From Tsukamurella conjunctivitidis (GTDB lineage: Bacteria > Actinomycetota > Actinomycetes > Mycobacteriales > Mycobacteriaceae), in the NCBI RefSeq assembly GCF_007858475.1, contig NZ_VIGX01000001.1, positions 310,001-374,000 of the forward strand: 64,000 nt of DNA. Direction: 5' to 3'. Of the stretch, positions 47,905 through 57,203 are shown piece after piece (position 1 is the stretch's first letter; every line of letters starts with the position of its first letter). The notes below the pieces were generated by a model. It searched no databases. It was not told the origin of the DNA and saw nothing but the letters and a program-made list of their open reading frames with translations. A program made the translations under genes and the position numbers.

Positions 47905-49614
47905 GTGGCGGACTGGACCGGCAGCCGGCTGCCGGTGTTCTTCGAGGCGCCCGAACAGCAGCCCGACCACCGGCCGATCGCGGTCGACGAGACGACCACG
48001 CCGCGGCAGCTGGTGCTGCGCACGATGTTCGGCAACCCGTCGCGCACGCTGCCCGCGGGCCTGCTCATCATCGGCCACCAGGTCGGCGAGGCGCTCGTGC
48101 CGGTGGTGATGGGCCTCGCGATCGACCGGGCCGTCCAGACCGGCGATTGGGCGGCCACGATCCGCTGGGTGCTGGTGCTGGCGGTGCTGTTCGCCTTCCT
48201 CTCGTTCAGCTTCCGGTTCGGCTCGCGTATCGGCTTCCTCGGCATGAACACGGTGCAGCACCGGCTGCGCACCCAGGTGACCGACCGGATCCTCGATCCG
48301 CGCGGGCTCGGCGGCGGTCATCCGCCCGGGATGCTGCTCTCCATCGCCACCTCCGACGTGCAGCGGCTCGCGATGTCGGTCGCGCTCGGGCTCTACCCCG
48401 TGGGTGAGCTCGCGGCTATCGTCTTCTGCGGTGTGGTGCTGCTGTCCATCTCCTGGCAGCTGGGCCTGCTGGTCCTGCTCGGTGCGCCCGCGATGCTGTG
48501 GTGCCTCGACAAGGCGGGCGGGGCGCTGCGCGCCCGCAGCGAGGCCGAACAGCGCGCCGCCGGCGAGGCCGCCGGGGCCGCGGCCGATCTCGTCGCCGGC
48601 TTCCGCGTGGTCAAGGGCATGCACGCCGAGGCCGAGGCGGACCGTCGCTACCGGTCCGCGAGCGCCCGCGCCCTCGCCGCCGTCATCAAGGCGCGTCGCT
48701 CCGAGGGCGTCTACGTGGGCGCGATGGAGGCCGTCGCCGCCGTCTTCGTCGTGCTCGTGGGCGTGCTGGCCGGCGTGAAGACGGTGCACGGCGACCTCAC
48801 CGTCGGGCAGCTCATCACCGTCGTGGGCCTGACCCAGGTCGTCATGGCGCCGCTGCAGGCGATGGGCACCAACTTCGGCAAGTTCTGGGTCGCAGGGAAC
48901 GCCTCTGCCACGCGCGTGCTCATGGTGCTGCAGGCGCCCTTCGCGCGCGACGAGGGCGCGCTGCACGCGCACGACGGGGACGAGGTGCCCGTGCGCGTCA
49001 CCGGGATCCCCGCGGGCGACGGCGTCGTCGACCTGGAGTTCCCGTCCACCGGCGTCACCGCCGTCGTCTGCGGGGCCGAGACCACCGCCGCCGCGACCGC
49101 GCTGCTGGCCAGGACCGGTGCGCCCCGGGACGGTGCGTCGGTCACCGTCGGCGGCACCGATCTGTACGAGCTCACCCAGCCCGCCGCGCTGCGGACGGTC
49201 CGCGTCGCGCCGCACGCCACCACGCTGTTCGAGGGCACCGTCGAGGAGAACGTCGCCGCGGGCGGAGCGCCCGACCGCGTCGCCGCCGCGCTCCTCGCCG
49301 CCGCCTGCGACGACGTCCTCGACGTCCTGCCCGACGGGCTGCAGACCTCCGTCGGCGAGGCCGGGCGGCTGCTCTCCGGCGGCCAGCGGCAGCGCGTCGC
49401 GCTCGCCCGCGCGCTCGCCACCGACACCCGCACGCTCGTGCTCGTCGACCCCACCAGCGCGGTCGACTCCGTCACCGAGGCCGCGATCGCCGACCGGCTG
49501 GGCGCGGCCCGCGAGGGCCTCGCCACCGTCGTCTTCACCGCGTCCCCCACCCTCATCGCCGCGGCCGACACGGTGCTCACCGTGACCCCCACCGGAGCGG
49601 AGGTCCGCGCATGA
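47905..49614 (+). CDS. ABC transporter subunit A (exporter fold) with degenerate Walker motifs
   Basis: A 569-residue fused membrane/ATPase subunit. A six-helix domain is followed by an ATPase domain that keeps the signature LLSGGQRQRVALARAL but has lost Walker A (CGAETTAAATA, no Gly-Lys-Ser/Thr), the Walker B Asp-Glu pair (LVLVDPTSAVD) and the H-loop His (TASPTL). It must work with subunit B, which has the missing parts. The GTG at 47905 is 2 nt after the isochorismate synthase stop, so it belongs to the siderophore operon. It may export the siderophore or import the ferric form as IrtAB and YbtPQ do. Confidence 0.88.
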   Translation: MADWTGSRLPVFFEAPEQQPDHRPIAVDETTTPRQLVLRTMFGNPSRTLPAGLLIIGHQVGEALVPVVMGLAIDRAVQTGDWAATIRWVLVLAVLFAFLSFSFRFGSRIGFLGMNTVQHRLRTQVTDRILDPRGLGGGHPPGMLLSIATSDVQRLAMSVALGLYPVGELAAIVFCGVVLLSISWQLGLLVLLGAPAMLWCLDKAGGALRARSEAEQRAAGEAAGAAADLVAGFRVVKGMHAEAEADRRYRSASARALAAVIKARRSEGVYVGAMEAVAAVFVVLVGVLAGVKTVHGDLTVGQLITVVGLTQVVMAPLQAMGTNFGKFWVAGNASATRVLMVLQAPFARDEGALHAHDGDEVPVRVTGIPAGDGVVDLEFPSTGVTAVVCGAETTAAATALLARTGAPRDGASVTVGGTDLYELTQPAALRTVRVAPHATTLFEGTVEENVAAGGAPDRVAAALLAAACDDVLDVLPDGLQTSVGEAGRLLSGGQRQRVALARALATDTRTLVLVDPTSAVDSVTEAAIADRLGAAREGLATVVFTASPTLIAAADTVLTVTPTGAEVRA

Positions 49615-51404
49615 CCGCCCCCACCACGACCACGGGAACGCTGCCCATCGCCGACGGCGGCAAGCTGCCGATCGCGACAGGTGCCGCCACCTTCCGGTAC
49701 GCCCGCGGGCTGCTCGCGGGCAAGCGCGGCGCGCTCGCCGTGGTCTTCGCGGTGCTGCTCGTGGGCGCCGCGCTCGGCCTCGCCGTGCCCTGGGGCTTCG
49801 GCGCCATGGTCGACGTGGCGATCGAGAACCGCGGCTACCGCGACGTGCTGCGCATCGGCGGGCTCATGGCCGCCGCGGCGATCGCCTCCGCGGCCTTCAC
49901 CGGCCTCGGCATCGCGCTCACCGCGCAGCTCTTCGAGACCGCCCTCGCGCGCCTGCGCGAATCGATGGTCGGCGCCGCGCTCCGCCTCTCCCAGGCACGG
50001 GTCGAGGAGGCCGGTTCCGGCGACCTCGTCTCCCGCGCCACCGACGACGTCGGCGTGGTCAGCCAGGCCATCTCCCGCGGCGTGCCCGCCCTCGCCCGAT
50101 CGGGATTCGCCGTCGCGGTGACCATCGCGGGCTTCGCGGCGCTGGACTGGCGGTTCCTGCTGGTCGTGGTCGTGGTGCTGCCCGTCTACGTGCTCGGCGC
50201 GCGGATGTACGTCCGCGCCGCGCCGCCCGTCTACCGCGCCGAGCGGGTCGCCATGGCCGATCGGGCGCACCACATGCTCGGCTCCATCCGGGGACTGCCC
50301 ACCGTGCACGCCTACGACCTGATGGACCGTGCCAGCCTGCGCGTCAGCGACGGATCCTGGCGCGTGGTCCGGTGGACGATGCGCGCCCGTATCGTGCAGA
50401 ACCGGCTCTTCGGCCGCGTCAACCTGGCCGAGTTCGTCGGCATGGCCGCGATCCTCGTGCTCGGCTTCGCCCTGGTCGACGGGGACCTCGTCACCGTCGG
50501 CGCCGTCACCACCGCGATGCTGCTCTTCCTGCGCCTGTTCGGGCCGATCGGCGCGCTGCTCATGGTGATGGACGACATCCAGTCGGCCGGCGCCTCGCTG
50601 GCCCGCATCGTCGGCGTCATCACGCTCGCCGACGACGACGCGACCGACGCACCGTCGGGCGAGGTGCCGGTGCTCGACGGGCCGCCCGCGGTCGAGGTCG
50701 GCGCCGTCGCCTTCGGCTACGGCACCGGGCGCCGCGTGCTCGACGGCGTCAGCGTCCGCATCGCGCCGGGAGAGACGGTCGCCGTGGTCGGCACCTCCGG
50801 CGCGGGCAAGACCACCCTCGCCGCGCTCATCGCCGGCGTGCACAGGCCCGACGCGGGCGTCGTCCGGATCGGCGGTGTGGACCTCGCGACGCTGCCGGAC
50901 GCCGCGGCGCCGGTCCTGCTCACCCAGGACGTGCACGTCTTCGCGGGCACCCTCGCCGAGGACCTGCGGATGGCGGCACCGTCGGCCTCCGACGAGGAGC
51001 TGCGTGCGGCGCTGGAGCGGGTGGGCGCGGGCGAGTGGGTGGCGCTCCTCGACGACGGATTGGAGACCGTCGTCGGCGCCGGCGGCCACGCGCTCACGCC
51101 GCAGCGCGAGCAGCAGCTCGCGCTGGCCCGCCTGGTGCTGCTCGACCCGCCCGTCGCGATCCTCGACGAGGCCACCGCCGACGCCGACAGCGCCGACGCC
51201 GACGTGCTGGAGGAGGCCGCGCAGGCCGCGCTCGCCGGACGCACCGCGCTCGTCGTGGCGCACCGGCTCAGCCAGGCCGCCCGCGCCGACCGGATCCTCG
51301 TCATGGAGCGCGGCGCCATCGTCGAACAGGGCACGCACGACGAGTTGCGTTCGGCCGGCGGGCGCTACGCCGCACTGTGGTCCGCGTGGAGCCGGCACCG
51401 GTGA
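49611..51404 (+). CDS. ABC transporter subunit B (exporter fold) with degenerate signature motif
   Basis: A 597-residue partner of subunit A, overlapping it by ATGA. Walker A GTSGAGKTT, Walker B VAILDEATA and the H-loop VVAHRLS are intact. The signature is not: ALTPQREQQLALARL takes the place of LSGGQ. Combined with subunit A this gives one complete ATP site and one dead site. The six-helix N-terminal domain has the usual exporter layout. Context links it to siderophore traffic. Confidence 0.88.
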   Translation: MTAPTTTTGTLPIADGGKLPIATGAATFRYARGLLAGKRGALAVVFAVLLVGAALGLAVPWGFGAMVDVAIENRGYRDVLRIGGLMAAAAIASAAFTGLGIALTAQLFETALARLRESMVGAALRLSQARVEEAGSGDLVSRATDDVGVVSQAISRGVPALARSGFAVAVTIAGFAALDWRFLLVVVVVLPVYVLGARMYVRAAPPVYRAERVAMADRAHHMLGSIRGLPTVHAYDLMDRASLRVSDGSWRVVRWTMRARIVQNRLFGRVNLAEFVGMAAILVLGFALVDGDLVTVGAVTTAMLLFLRLFGPIGALLMVMDDIQSAGASLARIVGVITLADDDATDAPSGEVPVLDGPPAVEVGAVAFGYGTGRRVLDGVSVRIAPGETVAVVGTSGAGKTTLAALIAGVHRPDAGVVRIGGVDLATLPDAAAPVLLTQDVHVFAGTLAEDLRMAAPSASDEELRAALERVGAGEWVALLDDGLETVVGAGGHALTPQREQQLALARLVLLDPPVAILDEATADADSADADVLEEAAQAALAGRTALVVAHRLSQAARADRILVMERGAIVEQGTHDELRSAGGRYAALWSAWSRHR

Positions 51405-51877
51405 GCGTGGAGTACGCGATCGGCCCCCTCCGCCCCGGTGACGGAGAGGCGATCGCGGCCTGGCGGTACGAACCGCCCTGGGATGTCTACGACCTCGCGC
51501 CCGACGAGGCCCCGACCGCGGACGAGGGCTACCTCGGCGTCTACGACGGCGACGTCCTGCTCGGCTTCTTCTGCACCGGGGAGGAGGCCCGCGTCCCCGG
51601 CCTCGCCGCGGTCGACGGAGTCGTCGACCTCGGGGTCGGCATGGCTCCGGATCGCACCGGGGCCGGGCGCGGCGCGGGTTTCGCGCGCGCCGTCATCGCC
51701 CACCTGCGCGCCGACGGTGCCACCCGCGTGCGCGTGGTGGTCCAGGCGTGGAACGCCCGCAGTCTCCGGCTGTCGACAGGGCTCGGCCTGGAGCGGACCG
51801 GCGTCGTCGTCGTGGAGCAGGGCGGCGCGGAGGTCGAGTACGCGGTGCTCGAGGGCGATCTGCGCGACCTTCCGTAG
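51401..51877 (+). CDS. GNAT-family N-acetyltransferase
   Basis: A 158-residue GNAT protein. YLGVYDGDVLLGFFCTG and the acetyl-CoA loop APDRTGAGRGAGFARAV are the clearest parts, followed by VRVVVQAWNARSLRL. The target is unknown. GTG 51401 overlaps the ABC subunit B stop (GTGA), so it is the last gene of the siderophore operon, though it may not act on the siderophore. Confidence 0.8.
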   Translation: MSVEYAIGPLRPGDGEAIAAWRYEPPWDVYDLAPDEAPTADEGYLGVYDGDVLLGFFCTGEEARVPGLAAVDGVVDLGVGMAPDRTGAGRGAGFARAVIAHLRADGATRVRVVVQAWNARSLRLSTGLGLERTGVVVVEQGGAEVEYAVLEGDLRDLP

Positions 51878-51880
51878 CTC

Positions 51881-51904
51881 CGCCCGGGTGAACTCGTCCG
51901 GGCG
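51881..51904. terminator. Short hairpin between the GNAT and TetR genes
   Basis: A 7-bp perfect stem (CGCCCGG / CCGGGCG) with a 10-nt loop, 4 nt after the GNAT stop and adjacent to the convergent TetR stop. It may end the siderophore operon transcript. The stem is short. Confidence 0.5.
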
Positions 51905-52555
51905 TCAGGCGCCGTGGAAGGCGCGGTAGACCGCTGATCCGTAGAACGCGCCGATCCGCTCGGAATCGCCGCGCCACTGCGGCCCGGCGTCGTCCGGCCG
52001 ACCGTCGAGCATGGACCGCACCGCGGCCTCGCACGCCGAGACGAAGAGCTCCATCAGCATGGGCAGCTTCTCGTCGAGGTCCTGCATGTCCCACCAGCGG
52101 ATGAGCGCGGGGCGGATCCACTCCTCGGCCTGCTTCGCCAGCGTCGCGCGGGCGCCGCGCACCCGGTGCACGACCTCCGGGTCGGTGACGCCCGAGAACA
52201 GCAGCTGCCAGGTGTCGGCGCGTTCGTTGACCGCGTCGAGGAGGCCGCGCATGCCGATGATGAAGGCGGTCTCGGGGTCCTCGCCGTGCGCGCTGTGCAG
52301 CGAGGTGAGGACGTAGGTCATCATCGTCTCGGTCTCCCGGTCGAGCAGCGCGGTGATGAGCGCGACGCGGTCCGGGAAGCACGAGTAGATGACGGGGCGC
52401 GTGACCTGCAGGCGATCGGCGACGGTGCCGATGGTCACGGCCGCCAGGCCGTCGCGCGCCGCGATCTCCAGCGCGGCGTCGAGGACCTGGGGGCGGCGGC
52501 GCTCGGGCCCGAGGTGTTCGGCACGACGGCGTCCGCGGTTCGCGGTGGTAGGCAT
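51905..52555 (-). CDS. TetR-family transcriptional regulator
   Basis: A 216-residue repressor. Its N-terminal HTH contains AALEIAARDGLAAVTIGTVADRLQVTRPVIYSCF (residues about 30-65), and the C-terminal ligand domain is helical with Trp-rich WIRPALIRWWDM. ATG 52555 follows TAAAAT by 7 nt, so the message is probably leaderless. ATG 52564 is an alternative. An 11-bp palindrome (52567-52577) just upstream suggests self-repression. It diverges from the polyphosphate kinase gene. Target genes unknown. Confidence 0.87.
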   Translation of the reverse strand: MPTTANRGRRRAEHLGPERRRPQVLDAALEIAARDGLAAVTIGTVADRLQVTRPVIYSCFPDRVALITALLDRETETMMTYVLTSLHSAHGEDPETAFIIGMRGLLDAVNERADTWQLLFSGVTDPEVVHRVRGARATLAKQAEEWIRPALIRWWDMQDLDEKLPMLMELFVSACEAAVRSMLDGRPDDAGPQWRGDSERIGAFYGSAVYRAFHGA

Positions 52556-52566
52556 TCCACACATTT

Positions 52567-52577
52567 TACGCAGTGCG
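52567..52577. promoter_or_regulatory. Palindrome next to the TetR-gene promoter
   Basis: ACGCAGTGCGT is a perfect 11-bp palindrome just upstream of the TAAAAT hexamer of the TetR gene. It is a likely autoregulatory operator that could also affect the divergent polyphosphate kinase gene. Confidence 0.4.
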
Positions 52578-52673
52578 TGCGACCCGCAGGCCGTCCCGGC
52601 GCTGCGGAGGCCCGCACCGCCCGTTCACGCGACGTTCACCATCCGGTCCGAGCCGGCCCGTAGCCTTCGCCCC

Positions 52674-53615
52674 GTGATGGATCTCGATCTGCCCGTGGGC
52701 ATCGACTTGAGCGCGGTCAGCGGCCGCGAGGCGCTGCAGAGGATCGTCGACCTCCGAGCGACCGAGGGCTTCTCGGTGAACGACGACGATGACGACGATC
52801 CGGTGCTGCTCACCCCCGAGCGGCACGTCGTCGACACCTGGCGCGAGGGCTACCCGTACTCGGAGCGGCTCGCGCGGTCCGAGTACGAGCGGGACAAGCG
52901 GCTGCTGCAGATCGAGCTGCTCAAGCTGCAGCGCTGGGTCAAGGACACCGGGCAGCGGCTGGTCATCGTCTTCGAGGGCCGCGACGCCGCGGGCAAGGGC
53001 GGCACGATCAAGCGGTTCATGGAGCACCTCAACCCGCGTGGCGCGCGCGTGGTGGCGCTGGTCAAGCCCACCGAGCGCGAGGCCGGCGAGTGGTACTTTC
53101 AGCGCTACATCGATCACTTCCCGACCAAGGGCGAGATCGTCCTGTTCGACCGCTCCTGGTACAACCGCGGCGGCGTCGAGCGGGTCATGGGATTCTGCTC
53201 CGACGAGCAGCACGAGCGCTGGACCCACCAGGTGCCGCTGTTCGAGAAGATGCTGGTCGAGGACGGCATCGACGTCACCAAGTTCTGGTTCTCGGTGACC
53301 CAGCTCGAGCAGCGCACCCGCTTCGCGATCCGCCAGATCGATCCCGTCCGGCAGTGGAAGCTCTCGCCGATGGACCTCGCCTCGCTCGACAAGTGGGACG
53401 GCTACACCGCGGCGAAGGAGGAGATGTTCAACGCGACGGACACCGACTACGCGCCCTGGACCGTCGTGAAGAGCAACGACAAGAAGCGCGCCCGGCTCAA
53501 CGCCATGCGCTACATCCTCGACAAGTTCGACTACGACAACAAGGACATGGACGTCCTCGCGAACGGGCCCGACCCGCTCATCGTCGGCCGCGGCCGCGAC
53601 CTCATCAGCGACTGA
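52674..53615 (+). CDS. ppk2: Polyphosphate kinase 2 (PPK2 family)
   Basis: A 313-residue PPK2-type kinase that transfers phosphate between polyphosphate and nucleotides. The Walker A-like GRDAAGKGGTIK, the lid-related NPRGARVVAL, the Walker B FDRSWYNR and the QWKLSPMD region are all in place, and the acidic N-terminus contains a run of six Asp. GTG 52674 follows TAGCCT by 7 nt and fits a leaderless start. ATG 52677, one codon later, is the alternative. Confidence 0.93.
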   Translation: MMDLDLPVGIDLSAVSGREALQRIVDLRATEGFSVNDDDDDDPVLLTPERHVVDTWREGYPYSERLARSEYERDKRLLQIELLKLQRWVKDTGQRLVIVFEGRDAAGKGGTIKRFMEHLNPRGARVVALVKPTEREAGEWYFQRYIDHFPTKGEIVLFDRSWYNRGGVERVMGFCSDEQHERWTHQVPLFEKMLVEDGIDVTKFWFSVTQLEQRTRFAIRQIDPVRQWKLSPMDLASLDKWDGYTAAKEEMFNATDTDYAPWTVVKSNDKKRARLNAMRYILDKFDYDNKDMDVLANGPDPLIVGRGRDLISD

Positions 53616-53667
53616 TCGGGAGCGGAGCGGAGCGGGTGCGCGGGGACCGTCGAGTACCGTTGTCGCC

Positions 53668-54534
53668 GTGCGTTCTCTGACGGCTTTCCTCCTCGTTCTC
53701 GTGGCGATCGCGGCCACGTTCGTGGCGGTCCCCGCCGCCTGGGCGAAGTCCACGGTGCTCGACCGCGCCGAGTTCACGACGCTCATGGAGCCTCTGGGTC
53801 GTGACCCCGCCGTGCAGGACGCGATGGCGCAGGAGATCGCCCAGCAGGTGCAGCGGCTGCTCACCGAGCAGGGCGACGCCCGTCCGCCGCTCGATGCGAT
53901 CACGCCCTACGTCTCGACCTACGTGCACGGCCCGCAGTTCCCGGCGGCGTTCACCGAGGCCGTCGGCCAGGTGCACACCTGGTTGCTGGTCCGGCCCACC
54001 GCCGAGCAGCGGCTGCGCGGCGCCACCACCGCCGAGATCGACCTCGCGCCGATGATCCGGGACGTCGCCGCCGCGAACAACGTGAAGGTGTCCGTCCCGG
54101 AGCGGGTCACCATCGACCTGTCCGGGACCGGCGCGAACCGCGACCTGTTCCGGGCCGGACGGTACGCGTCCGTCGCCGACACGATCCGGTCGGCGGCGTG
54201 GATCGCGCCGCTGACGGCGCTCGCCGCGGCGCTCCTCGCACTGCTCGCCGCCCACCGCCGTGGGTTCATGCTCTTCTACCTGGGGCTCGGCGTGGCCGTC
54301 GCCGCCGGCGTCACCTGGATGCTGTGCGTGGCCGCACCGTCGTACGTCTCGAGCCGCAGCGGCACCGGCGGGCTGAGCCCCGTGGTCGACGCGGCGCTCG
54401 AGCAGGTGACGAAGAGCCTGACGCCGTGGATCATGACCGAGGCCGCGATCGGTGGCGCGCTCGCGCTATTGGGGCTGATCTTCGGCGGGCTGGGGGCGGT
54501 CGCCGCCCGGCGCGCGGAACGGCGCGCCTGGTGA
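53668..54534 (+). CDS. Membrane protein of unknown function
   Basis: A 288-residue protein with an N-terminal signal anchor, a mainly helical extracytoplasmic domain of about 150 residues and three C-terminal membrane helices, ending in an Arg-rich tail. I do not recognise the family. TACCGT lies 7 nt before the GTG at 53668 (leaderless pattern). Its stop overlaps the next gene (GTGA), linking it to the hydrolase. Confidence 0.72.
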   Translation: MRSLTAFLLVLVAIAATFVAVPAAWAKSTVLDRAEFTTLMEPLGRDPAVQDAMAQEIAQQVQRLLTEQGDARPPLDAITPYVSTYVHGPQFPAAFTEAVGQVHTWLLVRPTAEQRLRGATTAEIDLAPMIRDVAAANNVKVSVPERVTIDLSGTGANRDLFRAGRYASVADTIRSAAWIAPLTALAAALLALLAAHRRGFMLFYLGLGVAVAAGVTWMLCVAAPSYVSSRSGTGGLSPVVDAALEQVTKSLTPWIMTEAAIGGALALLGLIFGGLGAVAARRAERRAW

Positions 54535-55370
54535 CCTCCACCGCCCGGCCCACCGTCGCGACCCTGACCTACAAGGACGGCACCACCAATCCCGTGCGGA
54601 TCTTCCGCGGCCCCGACCCGACGGCGCCCGTGCTGATGATCTGGCCCGGCGTGAACGTGCCCGCCGGCTACTTCGACGATTTCGGGCGAGGGCTCATCGA
54701 CGCGGGCTTCAACGCCGTCGTCGCCGAGCATCGGGGGCAGGGGGATTCGCGGCCGCGCGGCGCCGCCGGTACCCACGGGTTCCAGGACGTGGTGGTCGAG
54801 GACTACCCCGCGGTCTCGGCGCTGGCCCGGCAGAAGTTCCCCGGCGCGCCCCGGATCCTGCTGGGGCACAGCCTCGGCGGACTGATGGGCGCGATGTATG
54901 CGGCGCGGGCCCGGCGGAACCTCGCCGGGGTGATTCTGATCGCCTGCGGCACGGGCTATTACAAGCTCGACGGGCTGTCGGGCGCGGCCCGTCGGATCGG
55001 GACGTCCGTCGCCGCACGTGCCGCAGCCCGACGGGGTCACTGGTCCGGCCCGGACGGACTGGGCGAGGTGCCGAAGGGCATCGTTCGCGACTTCGACCAT
55101 CTGGTGCAGACGGGCGACTTCAACGTCGACGGGGCGGATGTGGACTACGAGGCGCGCCTGGCGGGTACCCGCACGCCGGTGCTGACGGTGGCGATCGCGG
55201 GTGACGAGCTCGTCTCGGAGAAGCAGTCGCGGTTCGTGGGGGAGAAGTTCCCGTCGGCCGATCACCGTCGGATCGAGGAGCCGCTGGGGCACAACCAGTG
55301 GATCCTGTCGCCGGGGGCGGTGATCCCCGCGTTGTCGGGGTGGATAGCGCAGTCCGTGCCGCGCGGCTGA
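54531..55370 (+). CDS. Alpha/beta hydrolase
   Basis: A 279-residue hydrolase-fold protein. The nucleophile elbow is GHSLGG and the oxyanion segment WPGVNVPAGYFDDFG. The Asp is probably in AGDELV and the His is in LGHNQW. The substrate is unknown: esters, acyl-glycerols or peptides are possible. The GTG at 54531 overlaps the membrane-protein stop. Confidence 0.85.
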   Translation: MTSTARPTVATLTYKDGTTNPVRIFRGPDPTAPVLMIWPGVNVPAGYFDDFGRGLIDAGFNAVVAEHRGQGDSRPRGAAGTHGFQDVVVEDYPAVSALARQKFPGAPRILLGHSLGGLMGAMYAARARRNLAGVILIACGTGYYKLDGLSGAARRIGTSVAARAAARRGHWSGPDGLGEVPKGIVRDFDHLVQTGDFNVDGADVDYEARLAGTRTPVLTVAIAGDELVSEKQSRFVGEKFPSADHRRIEEPLGHNQWILSPGAVIPALSGWIAQSVPRG

Positions 55371-55516
55371 GGGCGGTCGTCGCCGGGTGGGGTAGTCGGT
55401 CGCGACAGTGATGCGTGCGGCGCATCGCTTCCTCGTCGGCGTGACCGGCGCAGTCGTCATCGACAGTCGGGTACCCGTGTTCGTCCCCTGCGCGACGCCG
55501 ATCCGCAGGCCGGGGG
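55371..55516. other. Short intergenic stretch between convergent genes
   Basis: 146 bp between the hydrolase and L,D-transpeptidase genes. I see no gene, RNA or strong hairpin in it. Confidence 0.5.
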
Positions 55517-56209
55517 CTAGCCCGCGAGGCCGGTGACCAGGACCGGATTGTGCGCGGGTGCCAGCCACTTCAGCAGCGTGACCATGCCCTCGCGGCTGAT
55601 CGCGACGCAGCCGAGCGTCGGCTGGCCGTCGGTGACGTGCAGGAACATCGCGCCACCCTTGCCCGGCGTGTGGCTCGGGTTGTTGTCGAAATGCACGGCG
55701 TAGTCGTAGACGGGGCCCGCGTCGTAGAGGTTCTCGCTCTCCGGGCCCGGGCTGGCGGCCTGCGTCACCATCCGGTCGTAGGTCGGCGAGGCGACGTTGC
55801 CGTCCCACCAGTGTTGATTCGTCACCTTCGTGTACGGCAGCGTGGTCCCGGGGTTGTCCTGCCGGCCGAACGCCAGATCGAGGTTGAAGACGCCGAACGG
55901 GGTGCGGGGCACGCCGTCCTTGCCCTCGCCGATGCCCTGCTGCCCGACCTTGCCCGGGACCGGGCCGTAGACCTTCGTCCAGCCCTGCGCGAGCAGCGCC
56001 CACGCGGAAACCTGCACGTCGGTGGAGGAGAACGACGGTGCCGCCACGGTGATGATCTCCCGCGCCGCCGGCGCGGCCGCGATCGCGGCGTCGAGGAGCG
56101 CCTTGTCGGCATCGGCCGCGGCGGCGTACGGCACCGCCAGCGATGAGGCGACCGCGGCGGCGGGCAACGCAGCAAGTCCCACAAGCACCTGGCGCCTCTT
56201 CAACAACAT
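55517..56209 (-). CDS. Exported L,D-transpeptidase-family protein (YkuD fold)
   Basis: A 230-residue protein with an N-terminal signal (KRR then a hydrophobic stretch, Tat-like) and a YkuD-type catalytic domain. The HFDNN segment, the conserved HVTDG His and the Cys in LGCVAI are those of the L,D-transpeptidase active site. Such enzymes cross-link peptidoglycan or attach proteins to it. Compared with mycobacterial Ldt proteins it lacks an Ig-like domain, so it may be a smaller cell-wall-remodelling variant. ATG 56209 lies 5 nt after TACTGT. Confidence 0.83.
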   Translation of the reverse strand: MLLKRRQVLVGLAALPAAAVASSLAVPYAAAADADKALLDAAIAAAPAAREIITVAAPSFSSTDVQVSAWALLAQGWTKVYGPVPGKVGQQGIGEGKDGVPRTPFGVFNLDLAFGRQDNPGTTLPYTKVTNQHWWDGNVASPTYDRMVTQAASPGPESENLYDAGPVYDYAVHFDNNPSHTPGKGGAMFLHVTDGQPTLGCVAISREGMVTLLKWLAPAHNPVLVTGLAG

Positions 56210-56237
56210 GCGTCACAGTATGGCACGAGCTGGGGTT

Positions 56238-57080
56238 TCACGTGAAGCTGACGCCGCCGCGGCGGACCACCTCGTCGAACTGCTGCTGCGCCTCGTCGTC
56301 GAGGGGCAGGTAGACGGTGAGGAAGGCACCGTCGAACCGGTCGAGGAGGTAGCGCGCGCTACTGAACCGGATCCACCCGACCGGCGGGCAGCGGAAGCGG
56401 TGCTCGGCGGGGGACAGGCCGACCTCCTGCGATGCCCACGCGGCCGCGATCACCGGACTGCTGCCCGTGATCTCGGCGATGAAGCGCTCCCAGTCCGGGT
56501 CGCCGACGTGCCCGCCGTAGGCGTGGCGGACCTGCGTGACCATCGCCGCGAGGTACTCCGGATCGGCGACGGGGTGCCGGGTGTCCGCGGCGCGGCCCAT
56601 CTTGTAGAGCGCGTTGCGATCCAGGCCGGTGTTGTTCGCGATCCCCTGGAACAACAGGTGGAAGCCGGCGCTCCCCGCGATCAGGTCGTAGCGCTCGCTG
56701 AAGACGGCGGCGGGCGTGGTGCCGAAGCGGTCGAGGACGCGGCGGGTGACGGTGTCGATCTCCGCGGCGGCGGGCGCGCTGTTCGTGCGCCGGGCCGCGG
56801 GCACGCCGGCCACGAGGTAGAGGTAGTCGTGCTCGTCGCCGGTGAGGCGGAACAGCCGGGCGAGCGCGTCGAGGACCTGCGTCGAGACGGAGATCCGTCG
56901 CCCCTGCTCGAGCCAGGTGTACCAGGTCAGGCCCACACCGGCGAGGGCCGCGACCTCCTCACGGCGCAGGCCGGGAACCCGGCGCGGCCCGGTGCGGGGA
57001 AGCCCGACGTCCTCCGGCGTCAGCGCGTCGCGCCGGGCACGCAGGAAGGCGCCCAACTCGCTGCTCCGTTCGCCGTTCAC
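56238..57080 (-). CDS. XRE-family transcriptional regulator with MmyB-like ligand domain
   Basis: A 280-residue regulator of the same family as the one at 15842-16684. The HTH contains GLRREEVAALAGVGLTWYTWLEQGR, and the C-terminal MmyB-like domain is full length. GTG 57080 is used because GGAG lies just upstream and longer frames would cross the divergent MFS promoter. It is divergent from an MFS exporter gene, its likely target. Confidence 0.85.
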   Translation of the reverse strand: MNGERSSELGAFLRARRDALTPEDVGLPRTGPRRVPGLRREEVAALAGVGLTWYTWLEQGRRISVSTQVLDALARLFRLTGDEHDYLYLVAGVPAARRTNSAPAAAEIDTVTRRVLDRFGTTPAAVFSERYDLIAGSAGFHLLFQGIANNTGLDRNALYKMGRAADTRHPVADPEYLAAMVTQVRHAYGGHVGDPDWERFIAEITGSSPVIAAAWASQEVGLSPAEHRFRCPPVGWIRFSSARYLLDRFDGAFLTVYLPLDDEAQQQFDEVVRRGGVSFT

Positions 57081-57203
57081 TCCGACAGCATTCCCCGGAT
57101 CGGCGCGATTGTCATGGCGCGCGCTCGCGCGTGGGTGGTGGTGGCGGTACCAGGATGATCCGCCTCCTAGTGCCGTCCCGGCGCGGTGCGGAGAGTGGTC
57201 ATC

